DNA of 64,000 nt from Cryptoclostridium sp036644995 (GCA_036644995.1 JAVXOZ010000006.1:23672-87671); one strand, 5' to 3'. Positions 25,020-33,436 are shown, counted from the stretch's first letter. Notes: generated by a model not told the origin, from the sequence alone. Program-made: numbers and translations.

Positions 25020-25878
25020 TATTGATAGTGTGAAAGAGTTGCAAGAGGCAAATGCCCTAATTACGGCTTATGAAAAAACTTTCAAAAAGCCAAAAAAGGC
25101 AGCCAAAGGAAAAAAATTATTTACCGGAGTGGATTTAGGTACTGCATATATAGTTTTGGCAGTGGTTGATGAAGATGGAACCCCCATAGCAGGAGCCATG
25201 GAATTTGCCGAAGTTGTAAAAGATGGCTTGGTTGTTGATTACAACGGTGCTATGCAAATCGTGAAAAAATTAAAACACGAAATAGAAGAATCCATCGGGG
25301 CAGAACTGGATATTGCCGGTGTTGCCTATCCTCCGGGAACCAATCCCAGTGATTGCAGAGCAATTACTTATGTGGCAGAGGCTTGCGGATTCCATGTGGA
25401 ATTTAATATGGATGAACCAAGTGCCGCCAATAATGTATTACATATTGAAGATGGAGCAGTGGTGGATATTGGTGGTGGTACCACAGGTATTGCCGTGCTG
25501 GAAGAAGGAAAAGTTGTTTTTGTGGATGATGAACCTTCCGGTGGCACCCATCTGAGTTTAGTTATAGCCGGTGCTAAAAAAATTGATTTTTTAGAAGCTG
25601 AAAAGTTGAAAAAAGATTATGAGGAGCACAAAGAGTTAATGCCTTTGGTAAGGCCGGTTTTTGAAAAAATGGGGAGCATTATTGGTGCAGCAATAAAAGG
25701 TCATAAAGTAGATACCATTTATTTAGTTGGTGGTACGTGTTGTTTTGATGGCGTGGAAAACGTTTTGGAAAAGCAATTACAAACCACTGTGGTTAAACCC
25801 GATAATCCAATGCTTGTTACACCTTTGGGAATTGCTCTTGGTAGCGTTAAAGCATCTAAGGAAGCAAATAAGCTTTAA
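25009..25878 (+). CDS. eutJ: Ethanolamine utilization chaperone-like protein EutJ
   Basis: The 289-residue Hsp70/actin-like protein shows TGVDLGTAYIVLAVVDEDG (phosphate 1), VVDIGGGTTGIAVLEEGK (phosphate 2) and YLVGGTCCFDGVENVL (adenosine motif). EutJ is thought to help assemble or load the microcompartment; its exact role is not settled. The coding region overlaps the end of eutT, indicating coupling. Confidence 0.92.
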   Translation: MDVNIDSVKELQEANALITAYEKTFKKPKKAAKGKKLFTGVDLGTAYIVLAVVDEDGTPIAGAMEFAEVVKDGLVVDYNGAMQIVKKLKHEIEESIGAELDIAGVAYPPGTNPSDCRAITYVAEACGFHVEFNMDEPSAANNVLHIEDGAVVDIGGGTTGIAVLEEGKVVFVDDEPSGGTHLSLVIAGAKKIDFLEAEKLKKDYEEHKELMPLVRPVFEKMGSIIGAAIKGHKVDTIYLVGGTCCFDGVENVLEKQLQTTVVKPDNPMLVTPLGIALGSVKASKEANKL

Positions 25879-25894
25879 GAAAGGACGGAAAGCC

Positions 25895-26194
25895 ATGAAA
25901 ATAGGCAGAGTTATTGATAATATCTGGTCTACCAGAAAAGAAGAAACTTTGCGTAGCACAAAATTGATGATTGTTCAAATTTTGGACACCCCGGCAGATT
26001 TAAATAATCCTGCTAATAACGGTGGTAAAGTCATCATAGCAGCCGATATTATTGGTGCCGGTATAGGTGAACTGGTAATTGTGGTTGGTGGTAGTTCCGC
26101 CCGTAGAGCAGGTGGTTATGACAGTAATGTTCCTATTGATGCCATGATTGTTGGCATTATCGACGAAAATGAGTGGGGTAAAACTAAGGAGTAA
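25895..26194 (+). CDS. eutN: BMC vertex protein EutN (pentamer)
   Basis: The 99-residue product is a BMC-P (EutN/CcmL) protein that caps shell vertices: MKIGRVIDNIWSTRKEETLR at the N terminus and AADIIGAGIGELVIVVGGSS in the middle. The ATG at 25895 is chosen over longer frames because it follows AAGGACGG and gives the family's standard N terminus. Confidence 0.95.
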   Translation: MKIGRVIDNIWSTRKEETLRSTKLMIVQILDTPADLNNPANNGGKVIIAADIIGAGIGELVIVVGGSSARRAGGYDSNVPIDAMIVGIIDENEWGKTKE

Positions 26195-26197
26195 GCT

Positions 26198-27532
26198 ATG
26201 ACCCAAGATATCATTAAAAAAATTAAAGATGCCGGGGTTGTAGGTGCAGGAGGTGCGGGATTTCCCAGCCATGTTAAGCTTTCAGCAAAAGTTGATGTAG
26301 TAGTAGTCAACGGTGCGGAATGTGAACCTCTTTTACGGGTAGACCAGCAATTAATGGTGGTCAGAGCCGATGAGATGGTAAAGGGCTTGGAGATTGCGGT
26401 TTCTGTAACCGAAGCCAAAGAAGGCATTATAGCCATTAAAGGCAAGCATAAAGAAGCTATTGCCACTTTGCAAAAGGCCATTGAGGGTAAAGATAATCTC
26501 AGAATTTATATTTTGGATGATTTTTATCCCGCAGGAGATGAACCCATAACTCTTTATGAGTCTACGGGACGTCTTGTGCCCCAAGGCGGCATACCCTCGG
26601 CTGTGGGAGCTGTGGTAACCAATACTGAAACTCTTATTAATGTTTCTCAGGCAGTGGAAGGTATTCCGGTTACCGATACATATATTACACTTTGCGGTGC
26701 AGTGCCAAAACCTGTAACAGTGAAGGTACCTGTGGGTATTTCTATCAGGGAGGCATTTGCTTTGGCAGGTGTTACAAATTTTGAAGGTTACGGTTTTATA
26801 GATGGTGGGCCGATGATGGGTGGTTTATTAACTGATATAGATGCACCTGTTACCAAAACAGCCAAGGGTTACATTATGTTACCCAAGGACCATCTGTTAA
26901 TTACTAAGCGAGAATTATCTGTTTCTACCATATCCAGGCAAGCTCAGGCAGCTTGTATACAATGTCGGTTTTGTACCGATATGTGTCCCCGATTTTTACT
27001 GGGGCACCATATTGAACCACATTTAATTATGCGAGCCTTAAAATATGGTGAAGTTGCAGAAGAAACTTTACGCATGGCATTTGCCTGTTCCGAATGTGGT
27101 ATGTGCGAACAGTATTCTTGTATCGGCAATATTTCACCCCGAACTGTAAATGCTAATTTAAAAAATGCTTTGCGAGAAAAGGGTATTAAACCTTTGGATC
27201 CCCCCAAGGATCAACAGGTGAATCCCAATCAAAAAAACAGAAAAGTTCCTTCTAAACGAGTTGTTAGTCGCATAGGTTTAACCCCATACGACCGCAGTGC
27301 CCCGTTGGAAGATTTAAAAGCAGTATTTACTAAAGTTACGATTCCTTTAAAACAGCATGTTGGTGCACCTACCAAACCAATAGTTAATGTTGGTCAGCAG
27401 GTAAAACGTGGTGAAATAATAGGTGAAGTACCCGAAAATGCTTTGGGTGCCCCTATTCATGCCAGTGTTGATGGTGTGGTGGAAGCCATTACCAATCAGG
27501 CAATCGTTATTAAAGTAGGGGGTGAAAATTGA
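26198..27532 (+). CDS. pduS: PduS-like cobalamin reductase (RnfC-type flavo-iron-sulfur protein)
   Basis: The 444-residue protein has the RnfC/Nqo1-like N terminus (DAGVVGAGGAGFPSHVKL, NGAECEPLLRVDQQLM). Two [4Fe-4S] motifs follow, CIQCRFCTDMCP (near residues 251-262) and CSECGMCEQYSC (near 290-301). The C-terminal part resembles a biotinyl-lipoyl-like hairpin (GQQVKRGEIIGEVPENALGA). PduS reduces cobalamin for the adenosyltransferase or moves electrons across the shell. Its TGA overlaps the ATG of the pduT-like gene by one base, consistent with the known PduS-PduT partnership. Confidence 0.92.
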   Translation: MTQDIIKKIKDAGVVGAGGAGFPSHVKLSAKVDVVVVNGAECEPLLRVDQQLMVVRADEMVKGLEIAVSVTEAKEGIIAIKGKHKEAIATLQKAIEGKDNLRIYILDDFYPAGDEPITLYESTGRLVPQGGIPSAVGAVVTNTETLINVSQAVEGIPVTDTYITLCGAVPKPVTVKVPVGISIREAFALAGVTNFEGYGFIDGGPMMGGLLTDIDAPVTKTAKGYIMLPKDHLLITKRELSVSTISRQAQAACIQCRFCTDMCPRFLLGHHIEPHLIMRALKYGEVAEETLRMAFACSECGMCEQYSCIGNISPRTVNANLKNALREKGIKPLDPPKDQQVNPNQKNRKVPSKRVVSRIGLTPYDRSAPLEDLKAVFTKVTIPLKQHVGAPTKPIVNVGQQVKRGEIIGEVPENALGAPIHASVDGVVEAITNQAIVIKVGGEN

Positions 27533-28080
27533 TGATTAGAGCAATTGGTTTGGTAGAATTTGTTAGTATTGCCAAGGGAATTGAGGCTGCGGATGCTATG
27601 CTAAAAGCTGCTAACATCGAGCTTTTGGAAGCAAAGCCCATTTGCCCCGGTAAATATATAGTATTGATTTGCGGCGATGTAAGTGCCGTGGAAAACGCAG
27701 TAAATGCGGGTAAAAGAATTGGCGGCGGTCATTTGGTAGATGATTTTGTTATCCCCAATGTTCACCCTGCAGTTATTAAAGCCATTTCCTGTGCTACCCA
27801 AGTAGATGAATTATTAGCTTTGGGTATTATAGAATCCTTTGCCATTGCTTCTTTGATAGTGTCTGCTGATGCCGCAGTAAAAACCGGTGAAGTTGACCTT
27901 ATAGAAGTAAGACTTGGCATGGGTATTGGGGGAAAATCCTTTGTTACCCTTACCGGTGATGTAGGTTCTGTGAAAACAGCCATTGCTGCCGGTGCCGATA
28001 TTTGCAGTGAAAAAGGAATGCTGGTGGAAACCGTAATTATTCCTTCACCGCATAAAGATTTAAAAAGTTCAATTTTATAA
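27532..28080 (+). CDS. pduT: PduT-like shell trimer with an iron-sulfur cluster site
   Basis: The 182-residue product has two BMC domains in tandem (AIGLVEFVSIAKGIEAADAM and a second starting near residue 95). With ATG 27532 as start, the ICPGK cysteine falls at residue 38, the residue that holds a [4Fe-4S] cluster at the trimer axis in PduT. It probably relays electrons between the inside and outside, receiving them from PduS encoded just upstream. An alternative TTG at 27529 would add one residue. Confidence 0.92.
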   Translation: MIRAIGLVEFVSIAKGIEAADAMLKAANIELLEAKPICPGKYIVLICGDVSAVENAVNAGKRIGGGHLVDDFVIPNVHPAVIKAISCATQVDELLALGIIESFAIASLIVSADAAVKTGEVDLIEVRLGMGIGGKSFVTLTGDVGSVKTAIAAGADICSEKGMLVETVIIPSPHKDLKSSIL

Positions 28081-28127
28081 CATTTAATTTAATATTAAGA
28101 TTTAGATTTTCAAGGAGGTGAAAAGAT

Positions 28128-29072
28128 TTGACGAAAAGACTTATTTCTGTAATTGACATCAAGACTTTATCTCAGCAAGGTCAAAAAGAGCTTTGCTTAG
28201 GCGATGGTGATCTCATCACTCCCGCAGCCAGAGATGCTGCTGTGGAATTTGGTGTTAAAATTGTAAAAGGTGCTGCACCCCAGTGTACAGCCACAGTTGC
28301 AAATCCTCAAGCTTCGCCTTTAGCTACCCCTGCAGTTGCTGCCGGTGCCGTTGTTACCCGCTCTGAAGGTGTGTCTTCAGCTACCAAATGCCCCCCGGTT
28401 CCGGGATATCGTGAAGGTAAAACTTTAATTACTTCACCCTGGCCCGAGGTTAGACCAACTTCATGTTCAGTAACAACACAACCTACACCTTCAGCAAATA
28501 CAACACCTTGGTTGGCTGCAAACCCCGTAGCTTTTGATGCTATATCAGGTGGTAATTCCACTGTTTCAACCCCTGTTGTTCCATCTTCACCTTGTATTCA
28601 GGGTGTAGATAATGACTTAGTAGCTCAAATCGTTCAGCAGGTGATGGCTCAAATGAATGGTGGCATAGCCCCTAATTGTCCCCCTGCGGACTTGGTACGT
28701 GCCATAGATCCCCAATCAGGTTTTATGCTGATAAAGGGCAATAGCGTTAAATTAGAACCCTTTAACGATGGTGAAAAAGATCGCCCGGGTATTTGGATTA
28801 AAGAATATTCCAATCCTCAAGAAAGTGCCAATATGACAGCGGGGATAATGGAATTTGACCATGCAGACCTGAATTGGACATTGACTTATGACGAATGGGA
28901 TTATGTTATAGACGGAACCTTGGAATTTATTGTTAACGGTAAAAAGTACACCGGTTATCCCGGAGATTCTTTCTATATTCCCGCTAACACCACTGTAACA
29001 TTTACCACCCCGGATAAAACCAAGTTTTTCTTTGTTACATACCCTGCTAATTGGGCAGAAATGTGCAAATAA
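28128..29072 (+). CDS. eutQ: EutQ, cupin-type acetate kinase, with long Pro/Ala/Thr linker
   Basis: The C-terminal 120 residues are the EutQ cupin (SVKLEPFNDGEKDRPGIW, GIMEFDHADLNWTLTYDEWD, FYIPANTTVTF). EutQ has been reported to have acetate kinase activity and to be needed for shell assembly. Residues 1-45 are the same type of N-terminal module as in EutT (ISVIDIKTL...LITPAARDAAVEFGVKIVKG). A long Ala/Pro/Thr-rich linker and an amphipathic helix (NDLVAQIVQQVMAQM, near 161-177) that looks like an internal encapsulation peptide follow. TTG start behind AGGAGGTG. Confidence 0.9.
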   Translation: MTKRLISVIDIKTLSQQGQKELCLGDGDLITPAARDAAVEFGVKIVKGAAPQCTATVANPQASPLATPAVAAGAVVTRSEGVSSATKCPPVPGYREGKTLITSPWPEVRPTSCSVTTQPTPSANTTPWLAANPVAFDAISGGNSTVSTPVVPSSPCIQGVDNDLVAQIVQQVMAQMNGGIAPNCPPADLVRAIDPQSGFMLIKGNSVKLEPFNDGEKDRPGIWIKEYSNPQESANMTAGIMEFDHADLNWTLTYDEWDYVIDGTLEFIVNGKKYTGYPGDSFYIPANTTVTFTTPDKTKFFFVTYPANWAEMCK

Positions 29073-29128
29073 TATATTCAATAACTAAAATTTAAAATAA
29101 TTTTTTTAACAAATAGGAGGACATTTAA

Positions 29129-29413
29129 ATGACTAATATTGCATTAGGAATGATTGAAACCAAAGGATTGGTTGGCTCTATTGAAGCCGCTGATGCCATG
29201 GTTAAAGCTGCAAACGTAACCTTGATTGGTAAAGTACATGTTGGTGGTGCCTACGTAACCGTTATGGTTCGTGGTGATGTTGGTGCTGTTAAAGCAGCTA
29301 CCGATGCAGGTGCTGCTGCTGCTCAAAGAGTTGGTGAACTCATTTCCGTACACGTTATCCCCAGACCCCATTCGGAAGTAGAATATATCTTGCCTAAACT
29401 CGGTGCTGAATAA
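29129..29413 (+). CDS. eutM: BMC shell hexamer protein EutM
   Basis: The 94-residue product is a canonical single-domain BMC-H protein (ALGMIETKGLVGSIEAADAM, VMVRGDVGAVKAATDAGA, HVIPRPHSEVEYILP). It should form most of the shell facets. AGGAGG lies before the ATG. Its sequence is almost identical over ~87 residues to the N-terminal domain of the next gene. Confidence 0.96.
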   Translation: MTNIALGMIETKGLVGSIEAADAMVKAANVTLIGKVHVGGAYVTVMVRGDVGAVKAATDAGAAAAQRVGELISVHVIPRPHSEVEYILPKLGAE

Positions 29414-29445
29414 TATAGCGAATAATTAGGTAAGGGGTTGTAATT

Positions 29446-30117
29446 ATGAATGGACAAAATATCGCCTTGGGCATGATTGAAACCAAAGGTTTGGTTGGCT
29501 CCATTGAAGCTGCGGATGCCATGGTTAAAGCTGCAAACGTAACTTTAATTGGTAAAGTTCATGTTGGCGGTGCCTATGTAACCGTTATGGTTCGTGGTGA
29601 TGTTGGTGCTGTTAAAGCAGCTACCGATGCAGGTGCTGCTGCGGCTCAAAGAGTTGGCGAACTCATTTCTGTTCACGTAATTCCCAGACCCCATTCGGAA
29701 GTGGAGTATATTCTCCCATCCCTACCTTGCAATGAAGAAGATGACAGTGAATCCCCTTCTCCCACCGATGATGGTGAAGGGGATGCTGATGAAGCACCTC
29801 AAAAACAGGATGATTCTTCCTCGCAACAAACATCTAAGGATGTAAAAGCAGAAGAAATATCCCCTACTAAGGACAATGAATTACCTGTAAAGGAAGATGT
29901 TGCTCCTGTAAAGGTAGATGTTACCCCTCAAGAGGTAGAAGTTAAAGAGGTTAAAGCTAAGGAAGTATCTGTTAAATCCGAATTGGAAGCTATGGCGGTT
30001 AAAGAATTGCGAAAAATTGCCCGTCAAACCGAAGGTATCGGTATTGTAGGCAGAGAAATTTCTGCTGCCAATAAAGGTCTTCTTATTAGGGAGATTTTAA
30101 AGGCACGGAATAAATAA
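29446..30117 (+). CDS. BMC shell protein with acidic linker and SAP/Rho_N-like C terminus (EutK-like)
   Basis: Residues 1-92 are a BMC-H domain identical in protein sequence to EutM over about 87 residues. Residues ~94-178 are a low-complexity acidic, Pro/Ser/Lys/Val-rich linker (DDSESPSPTDDGEGDADEA and repeated VKV/VKE units). The last ~45 residues (ELEAMAVKELRKIARQ ... LLIREILKARNK) fit the SAP/Rho N-terminal helix-extended-loop-helix pattern, usually a nucleic-acid-binding unit. Enterobacterial EutK also carries a C-terminal helical, possibly DNA-binding domain, but of a different type. The function of the tail here is unknown. Confidence 0.85.
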   Translation: MNGQNIALGMIETKGLVGSIEAADAMVKAANVTLIGKVHVGGAYVTVMVRGDVGAVKAATDAGAAAAQRVGELISVHVIPRPHSEVEYILPSLPCNEEDDSESPSPTDDGEGDADEAPQKQDDSSSQQTSKDVKAEEISPTKDNELPVKEDVAPVKVDVTPQEVEVKEVKAKEVSVKSELEAMAVKELRKIARQTEGIGIVGREISAANKGLLIREILKARNK

Positions 30118-30377
30118 TAGGCAATGAGTAAAGCCGAAAATATATAAATAACCCTTTTGGATTGCTTATATATTGGTTATCTGTGAATTTAATTTACAGC
30201 ATTTTAAGCCTTTATCATGTGTCTGTCACTTTGCAGATAAGATTCTATCTTCTCTGTAAGTTGAAATAATGTAAATCATCGTAAATTACTAAATTTAGTT
30301 ATAAATTGCTAAATTGTATTTAAGTTACCTATTTTACGAAATAATACGGATTAGAAATACGAAAGGGGGACGATTTT
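30118..30377. other. Leader between the shell genes and eutE, no known riboswitch seen
   Basis: The 260-base gap is the largest inside the BMC operon. It has weak AT-rich stems (TATATAAATAACC...GGATTGCTTATATA near 30140-30175) and two copies of TAAATT-GCTAAATT-like sequence near 30290-30316. I found no cobalamin-box or sigma-54 site. An internal promoter is possible. Confidence 0.4.
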
Positions 30378-31862
30378 TTGACTCTCGATTATGATTTAAG
30401 AATAATTCAAGAAACCAGAGATCTTGCTCGTAAAGCAAAAGAAGCCCAAACAATTTTAGCCACTTTTTCCCAGGAAAAACTTAATGAAATCATCAAATCC
30501 ATGTCCGAAGCAGTGGTTGCCAATGCAGAATGGCTCGCCAGAATGGCCTGTGATGAAACTAAATATGGTATTTATGAACATAAAATTATTAAAAATACCT
30601 TTGCTGCTAAAAATGTTTATGAATTTATCAAAGACATGAAAACTGCAGGTTGCATCCATGAAGATTCCGTTAATAAAGTATATGAATATGCTGTTCCTGT
30701 TGGGGTTATCATGGGGATTATACCCACAACCAATCCCACCTCTACACTTATTCACAATGCAATGTGTGCAGTAAAAAGTGGTAATGCCATTGTATTTTCA
30801 CCCCATCCCAGTGCTGTAAAATGCTCTGTGGCAGCTGCCCAAGTTATGATGGATGCCGCTGCTCGTGTTGGTGCGCCTGATGGTATTATCTCATGTCTTA
30901 CCAAGGTAAGCATGGAAGGTGCCGATGCTTTAATGCACAACGATAATATAGATGTTATAGTTGCCACCGGTGGCCCTGGCTTAGTTAAAGCTGCTTACAG
31001 TGCAGGTAAACCTGCTTTAGGCGTTGGTGCCGGTAATGTACCTGCCTTTATTGAAAGAACTGCGGATGTTAAAAAAGCAGTTACTGATATAGTTACCAGT
31101 AAAACTTTTGATAATGGTATGATTTGTGCTTCGGAACAATCTATCATTGCTGATTTACCCGTTAAAGACCAAGTTTTGGCTGAATTAAAAGCGCAGGGTT
31201 GCTACATTTTAAATGATGAAGAAGCCGCCAAAGTTGCACATGTTATTATGACACCAACCAATGGTATGGATGCGAGCTTTGTTGGTAAAACAGCTGTTTA
31301 TATAGCTGAACATGCAGGTGTATCTGTTCCTGCGGGGACTAAATTATTAATTGCTCCCATGGATGGTTACGGTGCTGAATATCCTTTATCTCATGAAAAG
31401 CTCACCACGGTTTTGGGCTTTTATTGTGTAAAAGATTGGCATGATGCCTGTGAACTGTGTTATGGTTTATTAAATATTGGCGGTGTTGGACATTCCTTGG
31501 TTATTCATAGCCAAGATGATGCCATTATTCGTGAATTTGCGGTAAAACCTGTTTCCCGTATTTTGGTTAATACCCCTGCATCTTTAGGCGGTATTGGCTA
31601 TACCACCGGAATTTCTCCTTCCCTCACTTTGGGTTGCGGCACTTGTGGTGGCAGTAGTTTAGACCAAAATCTCACTCCTCTCCATTTAATTAACGTGAAA
31701 AGACTTGCATACGGTATCCGTGAACCTAATTTAGGTGCTGCTGCCTGCGGAACTTCTGCACCTGCTGCACCCGCTTGTGCAAATGTTCCCCAAAACGGAG
31801 CTACCGCCGATGTTATCTCAGATGTTGTAAGGCAGGTTTTGTCCCAGCTTCAATCCCAATAA
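30378..31862 (+). CDS. eutE: CoA-acylating acetaldehyde dehydrogenase EutE
   Basis: The 494-residue aldehyde dehydrogenase converts acetaldehyde, CoA and NAD+ into acetyl-CoA and NADH inside the shell. The catalytic Cys is in FDNGMICASEQSII; PVGVIMGIIPTTNPTSTLI and GVGAGNVPAF are family signatures. The last ~20 residues (TADVISDVVRQVLSQLQSQ) form a C-terminal amphipathic encapsulation helix after a Pro/Ala linker, rather than an N-terminal one. TTG start behind AAAGGGGGA. Confidence 0.95.
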   Translation: MTLDYDLRIIQETRDLARKAKEAQTILATFSQEKLNEIIKSMSEAVVANAEWLARMACDETKYGIYEHKIIKNTFAAKNVYEFIKDMKTAGCIHEDSVNKVYEYAVPVGVIMGIIPTTNPTSTLIHNAMCAVKSGNAIVFSPHPSAVKCSVAAAQVMMDAAARVGAPDGIISCLTKVSMEGADALMHNDNIDVIVATGGPGLVKAAYSAGKPALGVGAGNVPAFIERTADVKKAVTDIVTSKTFDNGMICASEQSIIADLPVKDQVLAELKAQGCYILNDEEAAKVAHVIMTPTNGMDASFVGKTAVYIAEHAGVSVPAGTKLLIAPMDGYGAEYPLSHEKLTTVLGFYCVKDWHDACELCYGLLNIGGVGHSLVIHSQDDAIIREFAVKPVSRILVNTPASLGGIGYTTGISPSLTLGCGTCGGSSLDQNLTPLHLINVKRLAYGIREPNLGAAACGTSAPAAPACANVPQNGATADVISDVVRQVLSQLQSQ

Positions 31863-31873
31863 GGGGTGATGAT

Positions 31874-32533
31874 ATGAATGAACAAGAAATTGCAGCGTTA
31901 ATTCAAAAACTGGTAAAAGACCAAATGGCAGAACACGCCGTTGAAGTTTGTGAAGAAGCGCAATTAGTACCCATTGGCATTTCCAACAGACATATTCATT
32001 TGAGCCAAAATGATTTTGAAACTCTTTTTGGTGCAGGTGCAACCATGACTCGCTTTAAAGACTTATCACAACCGGGGCAATTTGCCTGCCAGGAAGTGAT
32101 GACTCTGGTGGGTCCCGGTGGTGCCATTGAAAGGGTACGCCTTTTAGGACCTGCCAGAAATCAAAGCCAAATAGAAGTTTCCGTTGCGGATTGTTTTAAG
32201 CTTGGTATCCAAGCTCCTTTGCGTGATTCCGGAGATTTGAACAATTCAGCCTCTGTTACCTTGGTTGGTCCCAAAGGCAGCATAACCTTGGGTGAAGGTT
32301 GCATAATTGCTATTAAGCACATCCATATGCACACCGATGATGCTGCAAAATTTGGGCTAAAGGATAAGGACAAAGTGAATGTTCGCACTTGCACCCAGCG
32401 TGGTTTGGTTTTCTTAGAAGTTGGTGTTCGTGTCAGTGATAATTTCAAATTGGAAATGCACGTTGATATGGATGAAGCCAATGCTGCATCTTTAAAAAAT
32501 GGTGATATGGTTGAAATTTTAAGAAAATCTTAA
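31874..32533 (+). CDS. pduL: Phosphotransacylase PduL
   Basis: The 219-residue product turns acetyl-CoA into acetyl phosphate and recycles CoA in the lumen. The zinc-ligand motifs are IGISNRHIHLS (near residues 37-47) and AIKHIHMHTDDA (near 148-159). The N-terminal 20 residues (MNEQEIAALIQKLVKDQMAE) look like an encapsulation helix. The ATG at 31874 follows AAGGGGTGAT and gives the expected N terminus. Last gene of the operon; it replaces the EutD-type enzyme. Confidence 0.95.
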   Translation: MNEQEIAALIQKLVKDQMAEHAVEVCEEAQLVPIGISNRHIHLSQNDFETLFGAGATMTRFKDLSQPGQFACQEVMTLVGPGGAIERVRLLGPARNQSQIEVSVADCFKLGIQAPLRDSGDLNNSASVTLVGPKGSITLGEGCIIAIKHIHMHTDDAAKFGLKDKDKVNVRTCTQRGLVFLEVGVRVSDNFKLEMHVDMDEANAASLKNGDMVEILRKS

Positions 32534-32582
32534 TAGTTCAATATAATCAAATATAGTATCGGGGGTTTTTAGCCTTCGCTAT

Positions 32583-32640
32583 GCAAAAAAATGCCAAATT
32601 CTTGGGTACTTATAAGTACTTCGGAGTTTGGCATTTTTAT
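32583..32640 (+). terminator. Terminator of the BMC operon
   Basis: AAAAAATGCCAAA pairs with TTTGGCATTTTT around an inner stem (GGGTACTTATAAGTACTT), about 50 bases after the pduL stop. Confidence 0.88.
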
Positions 32641-32676
32641 TTGGTTTTTTAGCAATGTTTGTGGTTTCCTAAAAAT

Positions 32677-32835
32677 GAAATATAGGCACTTTGGCAATGA
32701 TTTTGTTCCCTAAACGGAATATATTTGAGTGGTAATTGAGGTATGGCATTGTATTTAGGCATCTGACATATTTTACTGAGTTTGATTCCGAAATATAGGC
32801 ACTTTCTCAATGGTTTTGTTCCCTAAACGGAATAT
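32677..32835. repeat. 46-bp direct repeat in tandem-like arrangement (113-bp step)
   Basis: GAAATATAGGCACTTTGGCA...TTCCCTAAACGGAATAT at 32677-32722 recurs at 32790-32835 with only a few mismatches. TTCCTAAAAATGAAATAT just before the first copy looks like a decayed partial unit. The intergenic space 32641-32970 holds no gene. Confidence 0.8.
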
Positions 32836-32912
32836 TGGGTGCAGGGCAGAACTTTTATCTATGGTTTTGTTCATATGATTTTGGCATATGGCGGCTTTAA
32901 TTTGAGCAAAAA

Positions 32913-32952
32913 AATAAAACTTATGCCATTTTTTATGGACACAAGTTTTATT
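32913..32952 (-). terminator. AT-rich terminator of the ferredoxin gene
   Basis: AATAAAACTT (32913-32922) and AAGTTTTATT (32943-32952) pair, with GCCAT/ATGG inside and AT-rich flanks, about 20 bases past the ferredoxin stop on the minus strand. Confidence 0.65.
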
Positions 32953-32970
32953 TAAAAGTTTTTATTATAG

Positions 32971-33363
32971 TTATTCGGTTTCTTTAATGTAGAGCACATC
33001 AGCAGGGCAGGCTTTTACACAGATGCCGCAAGCAATACATTTGCTGGGTGTTTCTTTCTTTTCGGATTTCACCATAACACCGGCAGGACAGGCTTCTACG
33101 CATTTCCCGCAATTAGTGCATTTTTTCTTATCTATGGTGTAAACACCTTTTTTGTTTTGAGTAATAGCATCGTTTTCGCAAACTTCGGCACATTTACCAC
33201 ATTGGGTGCAGACCTTTGTTTTAAATGCGCCTTTTTTGTTGTAACCAATTTGAATACAGGAAAGGTCTTCGCTGAATTCTTTGTAAAAAGCTTCTGAGCA
33301 AGCAACAACACAAGCAAGACAAGCCATACATTCGTCTTTGTTCTGTACTGCTAATTTTTTCAT
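32971..33363 (-). CDS. Four-cluster ferredoxin-type iron-sulfur protein
   Basis: The 130-residue protein has four CxxCxxCxxxC motifs: CMACLACVVAC, CTQCGKCAEVC, CTNCGKCVEAC and CIACGICVKAC. This fits a HycB/CooF-like polyferredoxin electron carrier with up to four [4Fe-4S] clusters. No oxidoreductase partner is adjacent. It has a good sigma-A promoter at plus 33436-33409 (TTGACA, 16-base spacer, TAAAAT) and stands alone. Confidence 0.9.
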   Translation of the reverse strand: MKKLAVQNKDECMACLACVVACSEAFYKEFSEDLSCIQIGYNKKGAFKTKVCTQCGKCAEVCENDAITQNKKGVYTIDKKKCTNCGKCVEACPAGVMVKSEKKETPSKCIACGICVKACPADVLYIKETE

Positions 33364-33408
33364 GGGAAATCTCCTTTCGCTTTACCAATAAATATTTTCG
33401 CTATCTTC

Positions 33409-33436
33409 ATTTTAGCACCTTTGCGGTTATTGTCAA
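33409..33436 (-). promoter_or_regulatory. Sigma-A promoter of the ferredoxin gene
   Basis: On the minus strand TTGACA (33436-33431), 16-base spacer, TAAAAT (33414-33409). The rest of 33437-33730 has no gene; short repeats TATTTAACCTAAAACT (twice near 33533-33565) and TTGTTTAAGGTT (twice near 33671-33702) were noted. Confidence 0.75.

Noticed and set aside
30118..30377. A cobalamin riboswitch before eutE
   Set aside because: I looked for the B12-box and the long multi-stem layout and found neither; only weak AT-rich pairing is visible.
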